A DNA stretch of 64,000 bases, from contig NZ_CP020809.1 of NCBI RefSeq assembly GCF_002157835.1, positions 3,844,001 through 3,908,000 of the forward strand, in the 5' to 3' direction. Made by a program: the position numbers and the translations under genes. The notes under the pieces were generated by a model. It was not told where the DNA came from. It saw nothing but the letters and a program-made list of their open reading frames with translations, and did not search any database. The stretch comes from Mycobacterium dioxanotrophicus (GTDB lineage: Bacteria > Actinomycetota > Actinomycetes > Mycobacteriales > Mycobacteriaceae). Position 1 is the first letter of the stretch. Each line of letters opens with the position of its first letter. Below, in pieces: positions 11,069-20,172 of the stretch.

Positions 11069-12015
11069 ACTCGCGTTCCGACGCTTCGCCGACTGATACA
11101 CCCGTGCTGCTGCGCGGCGTCACCAAGCAGTACGGCACGACGACAGCGGTATCCGGCCTCGACCTCGAAGTACACAAGGCCGAGGTGCTGGCCCTGCTCG
11201 GCCCCAACGGGGCAGGCAAGACCACCACCGTCGAGATGTGCGAGGGCTTCATCCGGCCCGACGGCGGCACCATCGAAATCCTGGGCCTGGACCCCGTCGG
11301 CGACAACGCGCGGCTGCGTGAGCGGATCGGGGTGATGCTGCAGGGTGGCGGCGGATATCCGGCGGCGCGGGCCGGCGAGATGCTCGACCTCGTGGCGTCG
11401 TACGCGGCCAACCCACTCGATCCGGCCTGGCTGATGGATACCCTCGGCCTCACCGAATCGGCCCGCACCACCTACCGGCGGCTCTCCGGCGGGCAACAGC
11501 AGCGGCTGGCGCTGGCATGCGCCGTGGTAGGGCGCCCCGAGCTGGTCTTCCTCGACGAGCCGACCGCGGGCATGGACGCGCACGCGCGAATCGTGGTGTG
11601 GGAGTTGATCGATGCCCTGCGCCGTGACGGCGTGACAGTGGTGTTGACCACGCATCAGCTGACCGAGGCCGAGGAACTCGCCGACCGCATCGTGATCATC
11701 GACCACGGCGTGGCGGTGGCCACCGGCACGCCCGCCGAACTGATGCGCACCGGCGCCGAAAACCAGCTGCGGTTCAGCGCGCCCCGCAAGCTCGATCTGT
11801 CGCTGCTGGTCGGCGCATTACCGGAGAACTACAAGGCCAGCGAGACCGCACCGGGCGAATACCTCGTCGAGGGCTTTATCGACCCGCAGGTGCTGGCCAC
11901 CGTGACGGCGTGGTGTGCCCGGCTCGACGTGCTGGCCACCGACATGCGGGTGGAGCAACGCAGCCTGGAGGACGTGTTCCTGGACCTCACCGGCCGCGAG
12001 CTACGGGGCGGCTGA
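11065..12015 (+). CDS. ABC transporter ATP-binding protein (exporter type)
   Basis: The 316-residue ATPase has Walker A GPNGAGKTTTVEM, signature RLSGGQQQRLALA, Walker B LVFLDEPTAGMDAHAR and switch TTHQLTEAEEL. The C-terminal 80 residues resemble the DUF4162-type extension of DrrA-like exporters. The GTG start overlaps the mptB stop (GTGA). The permease is encoded 40 nt downstream. Corresponds to Rv1458c in place and type. The cargo is unknown; an antibiotic- or lipid-export role would be guesswork. Confidence 0.92.
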   Translation: MNSRSDASPTDTPVLLRGVTKQYGTTTAVSGLDLEVHKAEVLALLGPNGAGKTTTVEMCEGFIRPDGGTIEILGLDPVGDNARLRERIGVMLQGGGGYPAARAGEMLDLVASYAANPLDPAWLMDTLGLTESARTTYRRLSGGQQQRLALACAVVGRPELVFLDEPTAGMDAHARIVVWELIDALRRDGVTVVLTTHQLTEAEELADRIVIIDHGVAVATGTPAELMRTGAENQLRFSAPRKLDLSLLVGALPENYKASETAPGEYLVEGFIDPQVLATVTAWCARLDVLATDMRVEQRSLEDVFLDLTGRELRGG

Positions 12016-12054
12016 CGAGCGCTCGCGCGAGGAACTGACGACGATACGGACGAC

Positions 12055-12849
12055 ATGACGGACAACGAGATGACCACGACCAACCGTTTCGAACCCGGGA
12101 CGTTCTCCCCCGATCCGCGGCCGGCCGGCGTGCCGAAGATGCTGGCCGCGCAGTACGGGCTCGAGCTCAAGCTGCTGCTGCGCAACGGCGAGCAGCTGCT
12201 ACTGACCATGTTCATCCCCATCACACTGCTGATCGGCCTGACCCTGCTGCCGCTCGGGTCGTTCGGGGACCACCGCGCTGCGGCGTTCACCCCGCCGATC
12301 ATGGCGCTGGCCGTGATCTCCACGGCCTTCACCGGGCAGGCCATCGCCGTGGCGTTCGATCGCCGGTACGGCGCGCTCAAACGACTCGGCGCGACGGCGC
12401 TGCCGGTGTGGGGCATCATCGCGGGCAAGGCGCTGGCCGTGGTCACGGTCGTCTTCCTGCAGGCGATCCTGTTGGGTGCCATCGGTGTCGCACTGGGTTG
12501 GCGGCCGCCGGTCGCGGGTCTGGCGCTGGGCGCGGTGATCATCGCGCTCGGCACGGCCGGGTTCGCGGCATTGGGACTGCTGCTCGGCGGCACGCTCAAG
12601 GCGGAGATCGTGCTGGCGTTGGCGAACCTGTTGTGGTTCGTGTTCGCCGGGTTGGGCGCGCTGACGCTGGAAGGCGGCCTGGTGCCGTCGGCCCTGCAGT
12701 GGGCCGCGCGGCTCACCCCGTCGGGTGCCCTCACCGAGGCGCTGACCCGTGCGATGTCGCTGTCGGTGGACTGGTTCGGCATCCTCGTACTGGTGGTGTG
12801 GGGCGCCGTCGCGGCCGTGTGCGCCATGCGCTGGTTCCGATTCACCTGA
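12055..12849 (+). CDS. ABC-2 type transporter permease
   Basis: The 264-residue protein has about six membrane helices (for example LLTMFIPITLLIGLTLLPL and AGLALGAVIIALGTAGFAAL). It ends in WFGILVLVVWGAVAAVCAM and a short basic tail. The arrangement matches ABC-2 permeases such as DrrB. It is the partner of the preceding ATPase and corresponds to Rv1457c. The ATG at 12055 is in frame with a hydrophilic N-terminal tail of about 25 residues. The 39-nt gap before it carries no obvious terminator. Confidence 0.88.
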   Translation: MTDNEMTTTNRFEPGTFSPDPRPAGVPKMLAAQYGLELKLLLRNGEQLLLTMFIPITLLIGLTLLPLGSFGDHRAAAFTPPIMALAVISTAFTGQAIAVAFDRRYGALKRLGATALPVWGIIAGKALAVVTVVFLQAILLGAIGVALGWRPPVAGLALGAVIIALGTAGFAALGLLLGGTLKAEIVLALANLLWFVFAGLGALTLEGGLVPSALQWAARLTPSGALTEALTRAMSLSVDWFGILVLVVWGAVAAVCAMRWFRFT

Positions 12850-12904
12850 TGCGCCGGGCGGCCCCTACTACGAGCTGTAGTTCCGGTTCATCTACGATCA
12901 GCCC

Positions 12905-13915
12905 GTGACCGTCGGACGTCTTTTTCTGCGACTGGTCGATCTGCTGCCACTACCGAGCCTGCGGGTCCAGCGCATCATCGCGTTCCTGGTGATCCTCACC
13001 CAGGGCGGCATCGCGGTGACCGGCGCGATCGTCCGTGTGACCGCCTCGGGTCTGGGTTGCCCGACATGGCCCCAGTGCTTCCCCGGCAGTTTCACCCCGG
13101 TACCGCACGCCGAGGTCGCCGTGGTGCATCAGGCCGTCGAATTCGGCAACCGGATGATCACTTTCCTGGTGGTGTTCACCGCGATAGCCGCCGTGCTGGC
13201 CGTCACCCGGGCCCGGCGCCGCCGCGAGGTGCTGATCTACGCGTGGCTGATGCCGGCCTCGACGGTGGTCCAGGCCATCATCGGCGGCATCACCGTGCGG
13301 ACCGGCCTGCTGTGGTGGACCGTCGCCATCCACCTGGTGGCCTCGATGACCATGGTGTGGCTGTCGGTGCTGCTGTACGTGAAGGTCGGCCAGCCCGACG
13401 CCGGATCCCCCGCCGTGCGCGTGGCAAAACCCTTGCGGCAGTTGACCGCGCTGAGCGCCGTCATCCTCGCCGCGATCCTGGTGACCGGGACGCTGGTCAC
13501 CGGCGCAGGTCCGCACGCAGGTGACAAGAGCCTCGACCGTGTGGTGCCGCGCCTGCAGGTGGAGATCACCACCCTGGTGCACGCCCACTCGTCGCTTCTG
13601 ATCGCCTACCTGTCGATGATCATCGCGCTCGGGTTCGCGCTCGCCGCGGTGCACGCGGCCCGGCCGATCATGGTCCGGCTCGGTGTGCTGCTGGCCCTGG
13701 TGTGCGCGCAGGGACTGGTCGGGATCGTGCAGTTCTACACCGGCGTGCCGGCCGCGCTGGTCGCCGTGCACGTTGCCGGCGCAGCGGCCTGCACGGCCGC
13801 CACGGCGGCACTATGGGCGTCGATGCGAGAGCGGACCGAGGCCGAGCCGCTCGAGGGCCGATTCGACCCCGAGCGCGAATCGACGTTCGGCGTCAGCCCG
13901 GTTGACAGCGCTTAG
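12905..13915 (+). CDS. ctaA: Heme A synthase CtaA
   Basis: CtaA (336 aa) oxidises the C8 methyl of heme O to give heme A for the aa3-type cytochrome oxidase. Eight membrane helices are visible. Conserved elements are GAIVRVTASGLGCPTWPQC with the paired cysteines, HQAVEFGNRM with the first heme-ligand histidine, and VTGAGPHAGD after the fifth helix. A later HAHSSLLIAYL segment supplies another histidine. The start is GTG 12905. Together with ctaB about 4 kb downstream it completes heme A synthesis. The last 105 bp overlap the convergent ATP-grasp gene. Confidence 0.95.
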   Translation: MTVGRLFLRLVDLLPLPSLRVQRIIAFLVILTQGGIAVTGAIVRVTASGLGCPTWPQCFPGSFTPVPHAEVAVVHQAVEFGNRMITFLVVFTAIAAVLAVTRARRRREVLIYAWLMPASTVVQAIIGGITVRTGLLWWTVAIHLVASMTMVWLSVLLYVKVGQPDAGSPAVRVAKPLRQLTALSAVILAAILVTGTLVTGAGPHAGDKSLDRVVPRLQVEITTLVHAHSSLLIAYLSMIIALGFALAAVHAARPIMVRLGVLLALVCAQGLVGIVQFYTGVPAALVAVHVAGAAACTAATAALWASMRERTEAEPLEGRFDPERESTFGVSPVDSA

Positions 13916-14779
13916 CTGACGGAAACCCAGGGACGGCTCGACCAACTCGAGTTCCAAGAGCCGAGGATCGTCGAGACCATTCCCCGTCGCTGCGCTCGCC
14001 CGGGCCCCGCCGATCACGTCCACCCGGGCGTACAGCAGATCGCTCGCGGCGATGTCGAAAATCCGTGTCACGGCCGCAATGGCCAGCCGGCCGACTTCCC
14101 AGATGGCATCCTCGGGCTCGGCCGGTGACAAGGTTTCGGTGGCATAGGTTCCGGTCTCCTCGAATTCCGGGGCGCTGCCCGCCGGCGGAAGGATCGGTCC
14201 CTTGATGAACGCATGGGACTCCTCGCCGTTGATGAACACCAGGGCGGTCTCCCCGTCGGCGATGCGCGCGTCGTAGGGCTGCACCAGCACGGCGCGTCCC
14301 TGTGCGTGCAGCTGGGCGGCGTGTGCGACGGCGGCGTCGGCGTCGACGAAGCGTTGCGCCCCTTGTGAACCCGCCCCGACCGCAGGTTTGACCACCACCT
14401 CGCCGGCCGGAACGGTCACGGCATGGCCGACCGGGAAATGCTGTGTAGGCACCACCGGCACACCGAGCTTGTCCAGGTCGATCAGGTAGTGCTTGTCGAC
14501 GTTCCAGGTGACCAGCGCAGGCGCATTGATCAGGTTGCGCACCGAGCGGGTCCACGACAGGTATTCGTCGAGCCGGTCGGCGTAGTCCCACGTGGCCCTG
14601 AGCACCACCAGATCCGCATCCCGGGTCGCAGGGTCGTCCCAGGACAGCCACCGCGCATGCAGGCCCCGCGTGCGCAGCGCGGCGACCAGACCCGCGTCGT
14701 CGCCGTCGCCGTCGGGCAGTGACGGACAACCGGCGAACACGATGCGCGGATGGAAGATGTCCGGGCGGGCGAGCTTCAC
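13811..14779 (-). CDS. ATP-grasp domain protein, with a short in-frame repeat insertion
   Basis: The 322-residue protein resembles RimK/glutathione-synthetase-like ATP-grasp ligases. It has an N-terminal preATP-grasp fold (IVFAGCPSLPDGDGDDAGL), KPAVGAGSQGAQRF as the ATP-binding loop, and LLELELVEPSLGF as the metal-binding end. It would ligate a carboxylate to an amine or thiol, substrate unknown. About nine residues (ARASAATGN, near 259-267) between VDVIGG and GLDDPRLLE are encoded by a dispersed repeat. Its 3' end overlaps ctaA antisense by 105 bp. Position matches Rv1455. Confidence 0.82.
   Translation of the reverse strand: MKLARPDIFHPRIVFAGCPSLPDGDGDDAGLVAALRTRGLHARWLSWDDPATRDADLVVLRATWDYADRLDEYLSWTRSVRNLINAPALVTWNVDKHYLIDLDKLGVPVVPTQHFPVGHAVTVPAGEVVVKPAVGAGSQGAQRFVDADAAVAHAAQLHAQGRAVLVQPYDARIADGETALVFINGEESHAFIKGPILPPAGSAPEFEETGTYATETLSPAEPEDAIWEVGRLAIAAVTRIFDIAASDLLYARVDVIGGARASAATGNGLDDPRLLELELVEPSLGFRQLSAVNRADAERRFALGVESALERLGLGPLSHRRP
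13981..14001. repeat. Short repeat (copy 2) inserted in frame in the ATP-grasp gene
   Basis: On the minus strand this reads GGGCGAGCGCAGCGACGGGG plus A, one substitution from the copy at 6991-7011. It sits inside the ATP-grasp coding region and keeps the frame, adding residues RASAATG and neighbours. Confidence 0.6.
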
Positions 14780-14884
14780 ACAATCCTCCAGGGTCGGTGG
14801 CGACGGGCTAAACCAAGAGTGTCACGGGATCCGGCGGGGTGTTGCGGCACACGCGAACGGCCGAGGCTTGGCAGGATGGTCACC

Positions 14885-15859
14885 ATGCACGCGATCGAAG
14901 TCGCCGAGACCGGTGGACCCGAGGTCCTCAATTTCATCGAACTGGCCGAGCCCACCCCCGGGCCCGGCGAGATATTGATCAAGGCCGAAGCGATCGGCGT
15001 GAACTTCATCGACACCTACTTCCGGTCCGGGCTGTACCCGCGGGAGCTGCCGTTCGTCGTCGGCACCGAGGTGTGCGGCACCGTCGCCGCCGTCGGTGAC
15101 GACGTGGCGGCACTGGCGGTCGGCGACCGGGTGGTGACCGCCAACGCGACCGGGGCATACGCCGAATATTGCGTCGCCCCGGCCGATTTCAGCGCCTACG
15201 TGCCGGACGGCGTGGCGCCGGACGCGGTGGCTTCCGCACTACTCAAGGGCATGACCGCGCACTACCTCATCAAGTCGACCTATCCGGTGCAACCGTCGGA
15301 CACCGTGCTGCTGCACGCCGGCGCAGGCGGCGTGGGACTGATCCTCACGCAGTGGGCCACCAGCATCGGCACCCGGGTGATCACCACGGCATCCACGCCG
15401 CAGAAAGCCGAGCTGTCCCGGCAGGCCGGAGCCGTCGAGGTGCTCGACTACCCCGATGACCCGGCAGAGTTCGCCGACAAGATCCGCGATCTCACCGGCG
15501 GCCTCGGGGTCGCCGCCGTCTACGACGGGGTGGGCAAGTCGACGTTCGACGCGAGCCTGGCCAGTTTGGCCGTGCGCGGGACGCTGGCGTTGTTCGGCGC
15601 CGCCAGTGGCCCGGTCCCGCCGGTCGACCCGCAGCGCCTCAACTCGTCGGGTTCGGTGTTCCTGACCCGCCCGACGCTGGCGCACTACACCCGCACACCC
15701 GACGAATTCTCCTGGCGGGCCGGGGAACTGATCAACGCGATCGCCGACGGGACCATCAACATCACCGTGGGCGGACGCTATCCGCTCGCCGAGGCCGCCC
15801 AGGCCCACACCGATCTGCAGGGCCGCAAGACCGTCGGCTCGATCGTGCTGGTGCCCTAG
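14885..15859 (+). CDS. qor: Zinc-less quinone oxidoreductase (NADPH:quinone reductase family)
   Basis: The 324-residue medium-chain reductase has the GroES-like N-terminus (MHAIEVAETGGPEVL, GVNFIDTYFRSGLYP), a Rossmann motif in HAGAGGVGLILTQWA, and RLNSSGSVFLTRPTLAHYTR near the end. Zinc ligands of alcohol dehydrogenases are absent, as expected for the Qor (QorA) group. ATG 14885 was chosen because the conserved N-terminus begins there; an in-frame ATG lies three codons earlier. Equivalent to Rv1454c. It converges on the DUF1254 gene over a large hairpin. Confidence 0.9.
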   Translation: MHAIEVAETGGPEVLNFIELAEPTPGPGEILIKAEAIGVNFIDTYFRSGLYPRELPFVVGTEVCGTVAAVGDDVAALAVGDRVVTANATGAYAEYCVAPADFSAYVPDGVAPDAVASALLKGMTAHYLIKSTYPVQPSDTVLLHAGAGGVGLILTQWATSIGTRVITTASTPQKAELSRQAGAVEVLDYPDDPAEFADKIRDLTGGLGVAAVYDGVGKSTFDASLASLAVRGTLALFGAASGPVPPVDPQRLNSSGSVFLTRPTLAHYTRTPDEFSWRAGELINAIADGTINITVGGRYPLAEAAQAHTDLQGRKTVGSIVLVP

Positions 15860-15878
15860 AGTCGCCTACGCGCGACGC

Positions 15879-15935
15879 CGAGTTCGACGAAAACGTCGCT
15901 GCGCCGCGGGCGCTACGACGCTTTCGTCGAACTCG
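15879..15935. terminator. Long near-perfect hairpin between convergent genes
   Basis: Outer arms GAGTTCGACGAAA (15880-15892) and TTTCGTCGAACTC (15922-15934) are perfect complements. An inner stem CGTCG/CGACG and a GCGCC/GGCGC-like core follow, so almost the whole 57 bp folds on itself. It lies between the stops of qor (+) and the DUF1254 gene (-), as expected of a bidirectional terminator. It lacks a U-tract and may also be a dispersed repeat. Confidence 0.6.
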
Positions 15936-15951
15936 CGGACAGTCCAGTCCG

Positions 15952-16887
15952 CTAAATGGGCTCGGCCACCGGGAACGTCCATGACCCGTCGAGGATCTGC
16001 TGGCGGGGCCGGTAGAGCCGCACGATGTAGTTCCAGCCGTCGGTGATCGGCAGCAGGTTCACCGCGTCGGCACCGCCGAACTGGATGACGGTCGCACCGT
16101 CGGAGCCCTTCGCCGCGGTGATGTTGTTCAGCGAGTACGCGTTCCGGGCATTCGGTGTGAAGTACCCGTCCTTGTTGTAAACGGTCACCGACCAGAACCC
16201 GTCCACCGGAACATCTTCGACGGTGAGCCGGTGCACGGTGGCGCCGTCGTTGGCGGCGGGGAAGACCGGTAGGTACAGCGCGTCACGTTCCGGGTTGCCG
16301 CCCCAGGCGTACGCCGAACCGATCAGGTGCCGCACCGGGTCGACGGAGTCCCGCGGCCCGAAGGTCGCCTTGCTGTCCGGAAGCGTGGTCGACAACGTGA
16401 TCAGTGCGTCGCGGACCGTCTTCTGGCTGACCGGATCCCATTGCGGCACTTCGAAGCTGCCCTGCGCGGCCTGGCTGACCGAGATCGCGTCCTGCAGCGC
16501 ATGCACCGCCTCGACGTCTGCCGGGTCGTTGGGGTCGACGAGGGTCCGGATCGCTGTTGCGACATATCGGGTGCCGATATCCGCCCGGGTGAGGGTGAGC
16601 TCCGCAGGCGCATAGACGACTGTCGGAACGTAGTGATCCTCGGTGATGATCTGCAGGGCCATGAAGCGCCCGGCGCTGTCGGGAAGGGTCACCGTGACCG
16701 GCCCGGCGTCCAGATCGAACACCCCTGCCGAGTAGAGGGTGTCCCGGTTCTGCCGGATCACCAGTTGGTTGTCGAGCGGACTCAACTCACGGATGTGGTG
16801 CAGCGCCGCGAAGCCGCCGTCTTTGACGATATTGGCGAAATAGAGGTCGGATTCGGCGCGGGCGAAGTTGTCGGGGGTGACCAGCAC
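15952..16887 (-). CDS. DUF1254/DUF1214 domain protein
   Basis: The 311-residue protein has the two linked domains. The N-terminal part (DNFARAESDLYFANIVKDGG, NRDTLYSAGVFDLDAGPVTV) is DUF1254. The C-terminal part (DGFWSVTVYNKDGYFTPNA and NAYSLNNITAAKGSDGAT) is DUF1214. No signal peptide is visible, although many family members are exported. The function is unknown. The start is GTG 16887. Its stop faces qor, and ctaB ends 9 nt upstream of it on the same strand, so it may be read through from ctaB. Confidence 0.85.
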   Translation of the reverse strand: MLVTPDNFARAESDLYFANIVKDGGFAALHHIRELSPLDNQLVIRQNRDTLYSAGVFDLDAGPVTVTLPDSAGRFMALQIITEDHYVPTVVYAPAELTLTRADIGTRYVATAIRTLVDPNDPADVEAVHALQDAISVSQAAQGSFEVPQWDPVSQKTVRDALITLSTTLPDSKATFGPRDSVDPVRHLIGSAYAWGGNPERDALYLPVFPAANDGATVHRLTVEDVPVDGFWSVTVYNKDGYFTPNARNAYSLNNITAAKGSDGATVIQFGGADAVNLLPITDGWNYIVRLYRPRQQILDGSWTFPVAEPI

Positions 16888-16896
16888 GCCCGCAGA

Positions 16897-17829
16897 TTAC
16901 CGCCCGAACAGCGTCGGCAGTGCCAGTGCCGAGTCCACGGCGAGCGCGCAGAACACCACGGCCAGGTAGTTGTTGGACTGCAGGAACAGGCGCAAGGGCT
17001 TGACCGGCTCGCCGCGCTTGACGCCGGAGTACAGCTGGTGGGCCATCACCAGGAACCATGCCCCTGCCAGCAGCGCGACCGACGCGTAGAGCCAGCCGGT
17101 GGCCAGTGCGAGCACCATCGTGGTCAGCACGGTGAGCCACGTGTAGATCAGGATCTGCTTGGTCACCTGGCGTTCGGTGGCCACCGCGGGCAGCATCGGC
17201 ACGCCGGCCGCCTTGTAGTCGTCCTTGTAGCGCATCGCCAGGGCCCAGGTATGCGGCGGCGTCCAGAAGAAGATGACCAGGAACATCACCAGCGCGGGCC
17301 ATTGGATGGTTCCGGTGACCGCCGACCAGCCGATCATCACGGGCATGCAGCCCGCCGCCCCGCCCCACACCACGTTCTGCGACGTGCGCCGCTTGAGCAG
17401 CAGGGTGTAGACGAAGACGTAGAACGCGATGGTCACCAGGCCCAGCACACCCGAGAGCAGGTTGGTGGTCCACCACAGCCATGCGAACGAGGCGACCGTC
17501 AGGGCGAGCCCGAAGATCAGCGCGTGCCGGGTCGGCACCGACGCCTTGGCCAGCGGCCTGCGCGCGGTGCGCTTCATGACCTTGTCGATGTCGGCGTCGG
17601 CCACGCAGTTGAGGGTGTTGGCACCCGCCGCCGCCATCATGCCGCCGATCAGCGTGTTGAGGATCAGCAGCGGATCAACGACACCGCGATGCGCCAGCAG
17701 CATGGCCGGTATCGCCGTCACCAGCAACAGCTCGATGACACGCGGCTTGGTGAGTGCCACATACGCCAGGAAAGTGCTGCGTATTCGGCTCGGCGCCCCA
17801 CCGAGGGAACGGCGCTCGCGAATGCTCAC
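16897..17829 (-). CDS. ctaB: Protoheme IX farnesyltransferase (heme O synthase) CtaB
   Basis: CtaB (310 aa) transfers the farnesyl group to protoheme, the first step to heme A. It is a UbiA-family membrane prenyltransferase: [18 protein letters not shown] carries the first Asp-rich metal site with TARRPL, and [19 protein letters not shown] the second. About nine membrane helices are present. GTG 17829 is the start. It is divergent from tkt with a 234-bp intergenic region, the order found at Rv1451-Rv1449c. Confidence 0.95.
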   Translation of the reverse strand: MSIRERRSLGGAPSRIRSTFLAYVALTKPRVIELLLVTAIPAMLLAHRGVVDPLLILNTLIGGMMAAAGANTLNCVADADIDKVMKRTARRPLAKASVPTRHALIFGLALTVASFAWLWWTTNLLSGVLGLVTIAFYVFVYTLLLKRRTSQNVVWGGAAGCMPVMIGWSAVTGTIQWPALVMFLVIFFWTPPHTWALAMRYKDDYKAAGVPMLPAVATERQVTKQILIYTWLTVLTTMVLALATGWLYASVALLAGAWFLVMAHQLYSGVKRGEPVKPLRLFLQSNNYLAVVFCALAVDSALALPTLFGR

Positions 17830-18063
17830 GCAAATAACTCCTCGGGTGACTGCACGCGACTTCTACTACAGACGATGGTAGACCGCATGGCTGAGTGCCC
17901 GACACCGCAGGGTCGGATTTGCGAACCCGGCCGAGGTGAACGGCGGCCTAATCGTGCCCCAACCAACCGCACTCGATGACCCGGTGGCACTAGGGTGTTG
18001 GATGGAGCTGCGGGCCGGCCGCGCACAGCTCAGCACATGCAATCGGAACTTAGGAGCGAGGTA

Positions 18064-20157
18064 GTGACCACCGTCGAAGAGATCTCCGCCCTCACCCGCC
18101 CGAACCATCCGGACGACTGGACGGACCTCGATTCGGCCGCCGTCGATACGGTCCGCGTACTGGCCGCCGATGCGGTGCAGAAGGTCGGCAACGGCCACCC
18201 CGGCACCGCCATGAGCCTGGCCCCGCTGGCCTACTCGCTGTTTCAGCGCCAGATGCGCCACGACCCCAGCGACACCCACTGGATCGGCCGCGACCGGTTC
18301 GTGCTGTCGTGTGGGCACTCCAGCCTCACGCTGTACATCCAGCTGTACCTCGGCGGGTTCGGCCTGGAGCTGGCCGACATCGAGGCGCTGCGCACGTGGG
18401 GTTCGCTGACCCCCGGACACCCCGAGTACCGCCACACCAAGGGCGTCGAGATCACCACGGGCCCGCTGGGCCAGGGCCTGGCGTCGGCCGTCGGCATGGC
18501 GATGGCCGCCCGCTACGAGCGTGGCCTGTTCGACCCCGACACCGCTCCCGGTGAGAGCCCGTTCGACCACTACATCTACGTGATCGCCTCCGACGGCGAC
18601 ATCGAGGAGGGCGTCACCAGCGAAGCGTCGTCGCTGGCAGGCACCCAAGAGCTGGGCAACCTCATCGTGTTCTGGGACGACAACAAGATCTCCATCGAGC
18701 ACGACACCCAGATCGCGCTGACCGAGGACACCCCGGCGCGGTACCGGGCCTACGGCTGGCATGTCCAGGAAGTCGAAGGCGGCGAGAACGTCGCCGGCAT
18801 CGAGGCGGCCATCGCGGAAGCCAAGAAGGTGACCGACAAGCCGTCGTTCATCGCGGTGCGCACCATCATCGGCTACCCCGCACCCACCAAGATGAACACC
18901 GGTGGCGTGCACGGCGCGGCGCTGGGCGCCGACGAGGTCGCGGCCACCAAGAAGGTGCTCGGCTTCGACCCCGACAAGAGCTTCGAGGTGCGCGATGACG
19001 TCATCGCCCACACGCGCGAGCTGGTCGCCCGCGGCAAGAAGGCCCACGAGGACTGGCAGATCTCGTTCGACGCCTGGGCCAAGCGGGAGCCGGAGCGCAA
19101 GGCGCTGCTCGACCGCCTGCTGGCCCACGAACTGCCCGAGGGCTGGGACGCCGACCTGCCGCACTGGGAGGCCGACTCCAAGCCGGTGGCCACCCGCGCC
19201 GCCTCCGGTGCGGTGCTCGCCGCCGTCGGGCCGAAGCTGCCCGAACTGTGGGGTGGTTCGGCGGACCTCGCCGGCAGCAACAACACCACCATCAAGGGCG
19301 CCAAATCCTTTGGCCCGCCGTCACAGTCGACCCACGACTGGACCATGAGCTGGTACGGCCGCACCCTGCACTTCGGTATCCGCGAACACGCCATGGGCGC
19401 CATCCTGTCCGGCATCGTGCTGCACGGCCCGACCCGGGCGTACGGCGGGACGTTCCTGCAGTTCTCGGACTACATGCGGCCCGCGGTGCGGCTGGCTTCC
19501 CTGATGGACATCGACCCGATTTACGTGTGGACACACGATTCGATCGGTCTCGGCGAGGACGGTCCGACCCATCAGCCGATCGAGCACCTGGCGGCCCTGC
19601 GGTCCATCCCGAACCTGTCGGTGGTCCGCCCGGGTGATCCGAATGAGACCGCGTACGCGTGGAAGACCGTGCTCGAGCGCACGGCCAACACCGGCCCCGT
19701 CGGATTGATCCTGACCCGACAGGGTGTCCCGGTACTGGAGGGAACCAGCGCCGAAGGCGTGGCCCGTGGTGGCTACGTGCTCGGTGGCGGCAAGCCCGCC
19801 GACGACGCCGACGTCGTCATCATCGCGACCGGCTCGGAGCTGCAACTGGCCGTCGCGGCGCAGAAGGCGCTGGCCGAGAAGGACATCGTCGCCGCCGTGG
19901 TGTCGATGCCGTGTGTGGAGTGGTTCGAGAAGCAGCCGCAGGATTACCAGGACTCGGTGCTGCCGCCGAGCGTGTCGGCGCGCGTCGCGGTCGAGGCGGG
20001 TATCGCCCAGCCGTGGCACAAGCTGGTCGGCGACACCGGGCAGATCGTGTCCATCGAGCACTACGGCGCATCGGCCGACGACAAGACCCTGTTCCGCGAG
20101 TTCGGCTTCACGCCAGAGGCTGTGGTCGCCGCGGCGGAACGATCCCTGAACAACTAG
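18064..20157 (+). CDS. tkt: Transketolase
   Basis: This full-length transketolase (697 aa) moves two-carbon units in the non-oxidative pentose phosphate pathway with thiamine diphosphate. The N-terminal domain has VQKVGNGHPGTAMSLAPL and the TPP motif SDGDIEEGVTSEASSLAG with DDNKIS. The central domain carries GIREHAMGAILSG with the catalytic Glu. GTG 18064 follows an AGGAGCGAG ribosome-binding site, so it is preferred to the longer frame. It heads the tkt-tal-zwf-opcA-pgl operon. It is distinct from the split transketolase at 56033-57894. Confidence 0.96.
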   Translation: MTTVEEISALTRPNHPDDWTDLDSAAVDTVRVLAADAVQKVGNGHPGTAMSLAPLAYSLFQRQMRHDPSDTHWIGRDRFVLSCGHSSLTLYIQLYLGGFGLELADIEALRTWGSLTPGHPEYRHTKGVEITTGPLGQGLASAVGMAMAARYERGLFDPDTAPGESPFDHYIYVIASDGDIEEGVTSEASSLAGTQELGNLIVFWDDNKISIEHDTQIALTEDTPARYRAYGWHVQEVEGGENVAGIEAAIAEAKKVTDKPSFIAVRTIIGYPAPTKMNTGGVHGAALGADEVAATKKVLGFDPDKSFEVRDDVIAHTRELVARGKKAHEDWQISFDAWAKREPERKALLDRLLAHELPEGWDADLPHWEADSKPVATRAASGAVLAAVGPKLPELWGGSADLAGSNNTTIKGAKSFGPPSQSTHDWTMSWYGRTLHFGIREHAMGAILSGIVLHGPTRAYGGTFLQFSDYMRPAVRLASLMDIDPIYVWTHDSIGLGEDGPTHQPIEHLAALRSIPNLSVVRPGDPNETAYAWKTVLERTANTGPVGLILTRQGVPVLEGTSAEGVARGGYVLGGGKPADDADVVIIATGSELQLAVAAQKALAEKDIVAAVVSMPCVEWFEKQPQDYQDSVLPPSVSARVAVEAGIAQPWHKLVGDTGQIVSIEHYGASADDKTLFREFGFTPEAVVAAAERSLNN

Positions 20158-20172
20158 TAGAGGAAGCGAATC

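Noticed and set aside
12016..12054. Sequence GAGCGCTCGCGCGAGGAACT as another copy of the dispersed repeat
   Set aside because: It shares only short CG-rich words with the 6991 and 13981 copies and does not align over the full length.
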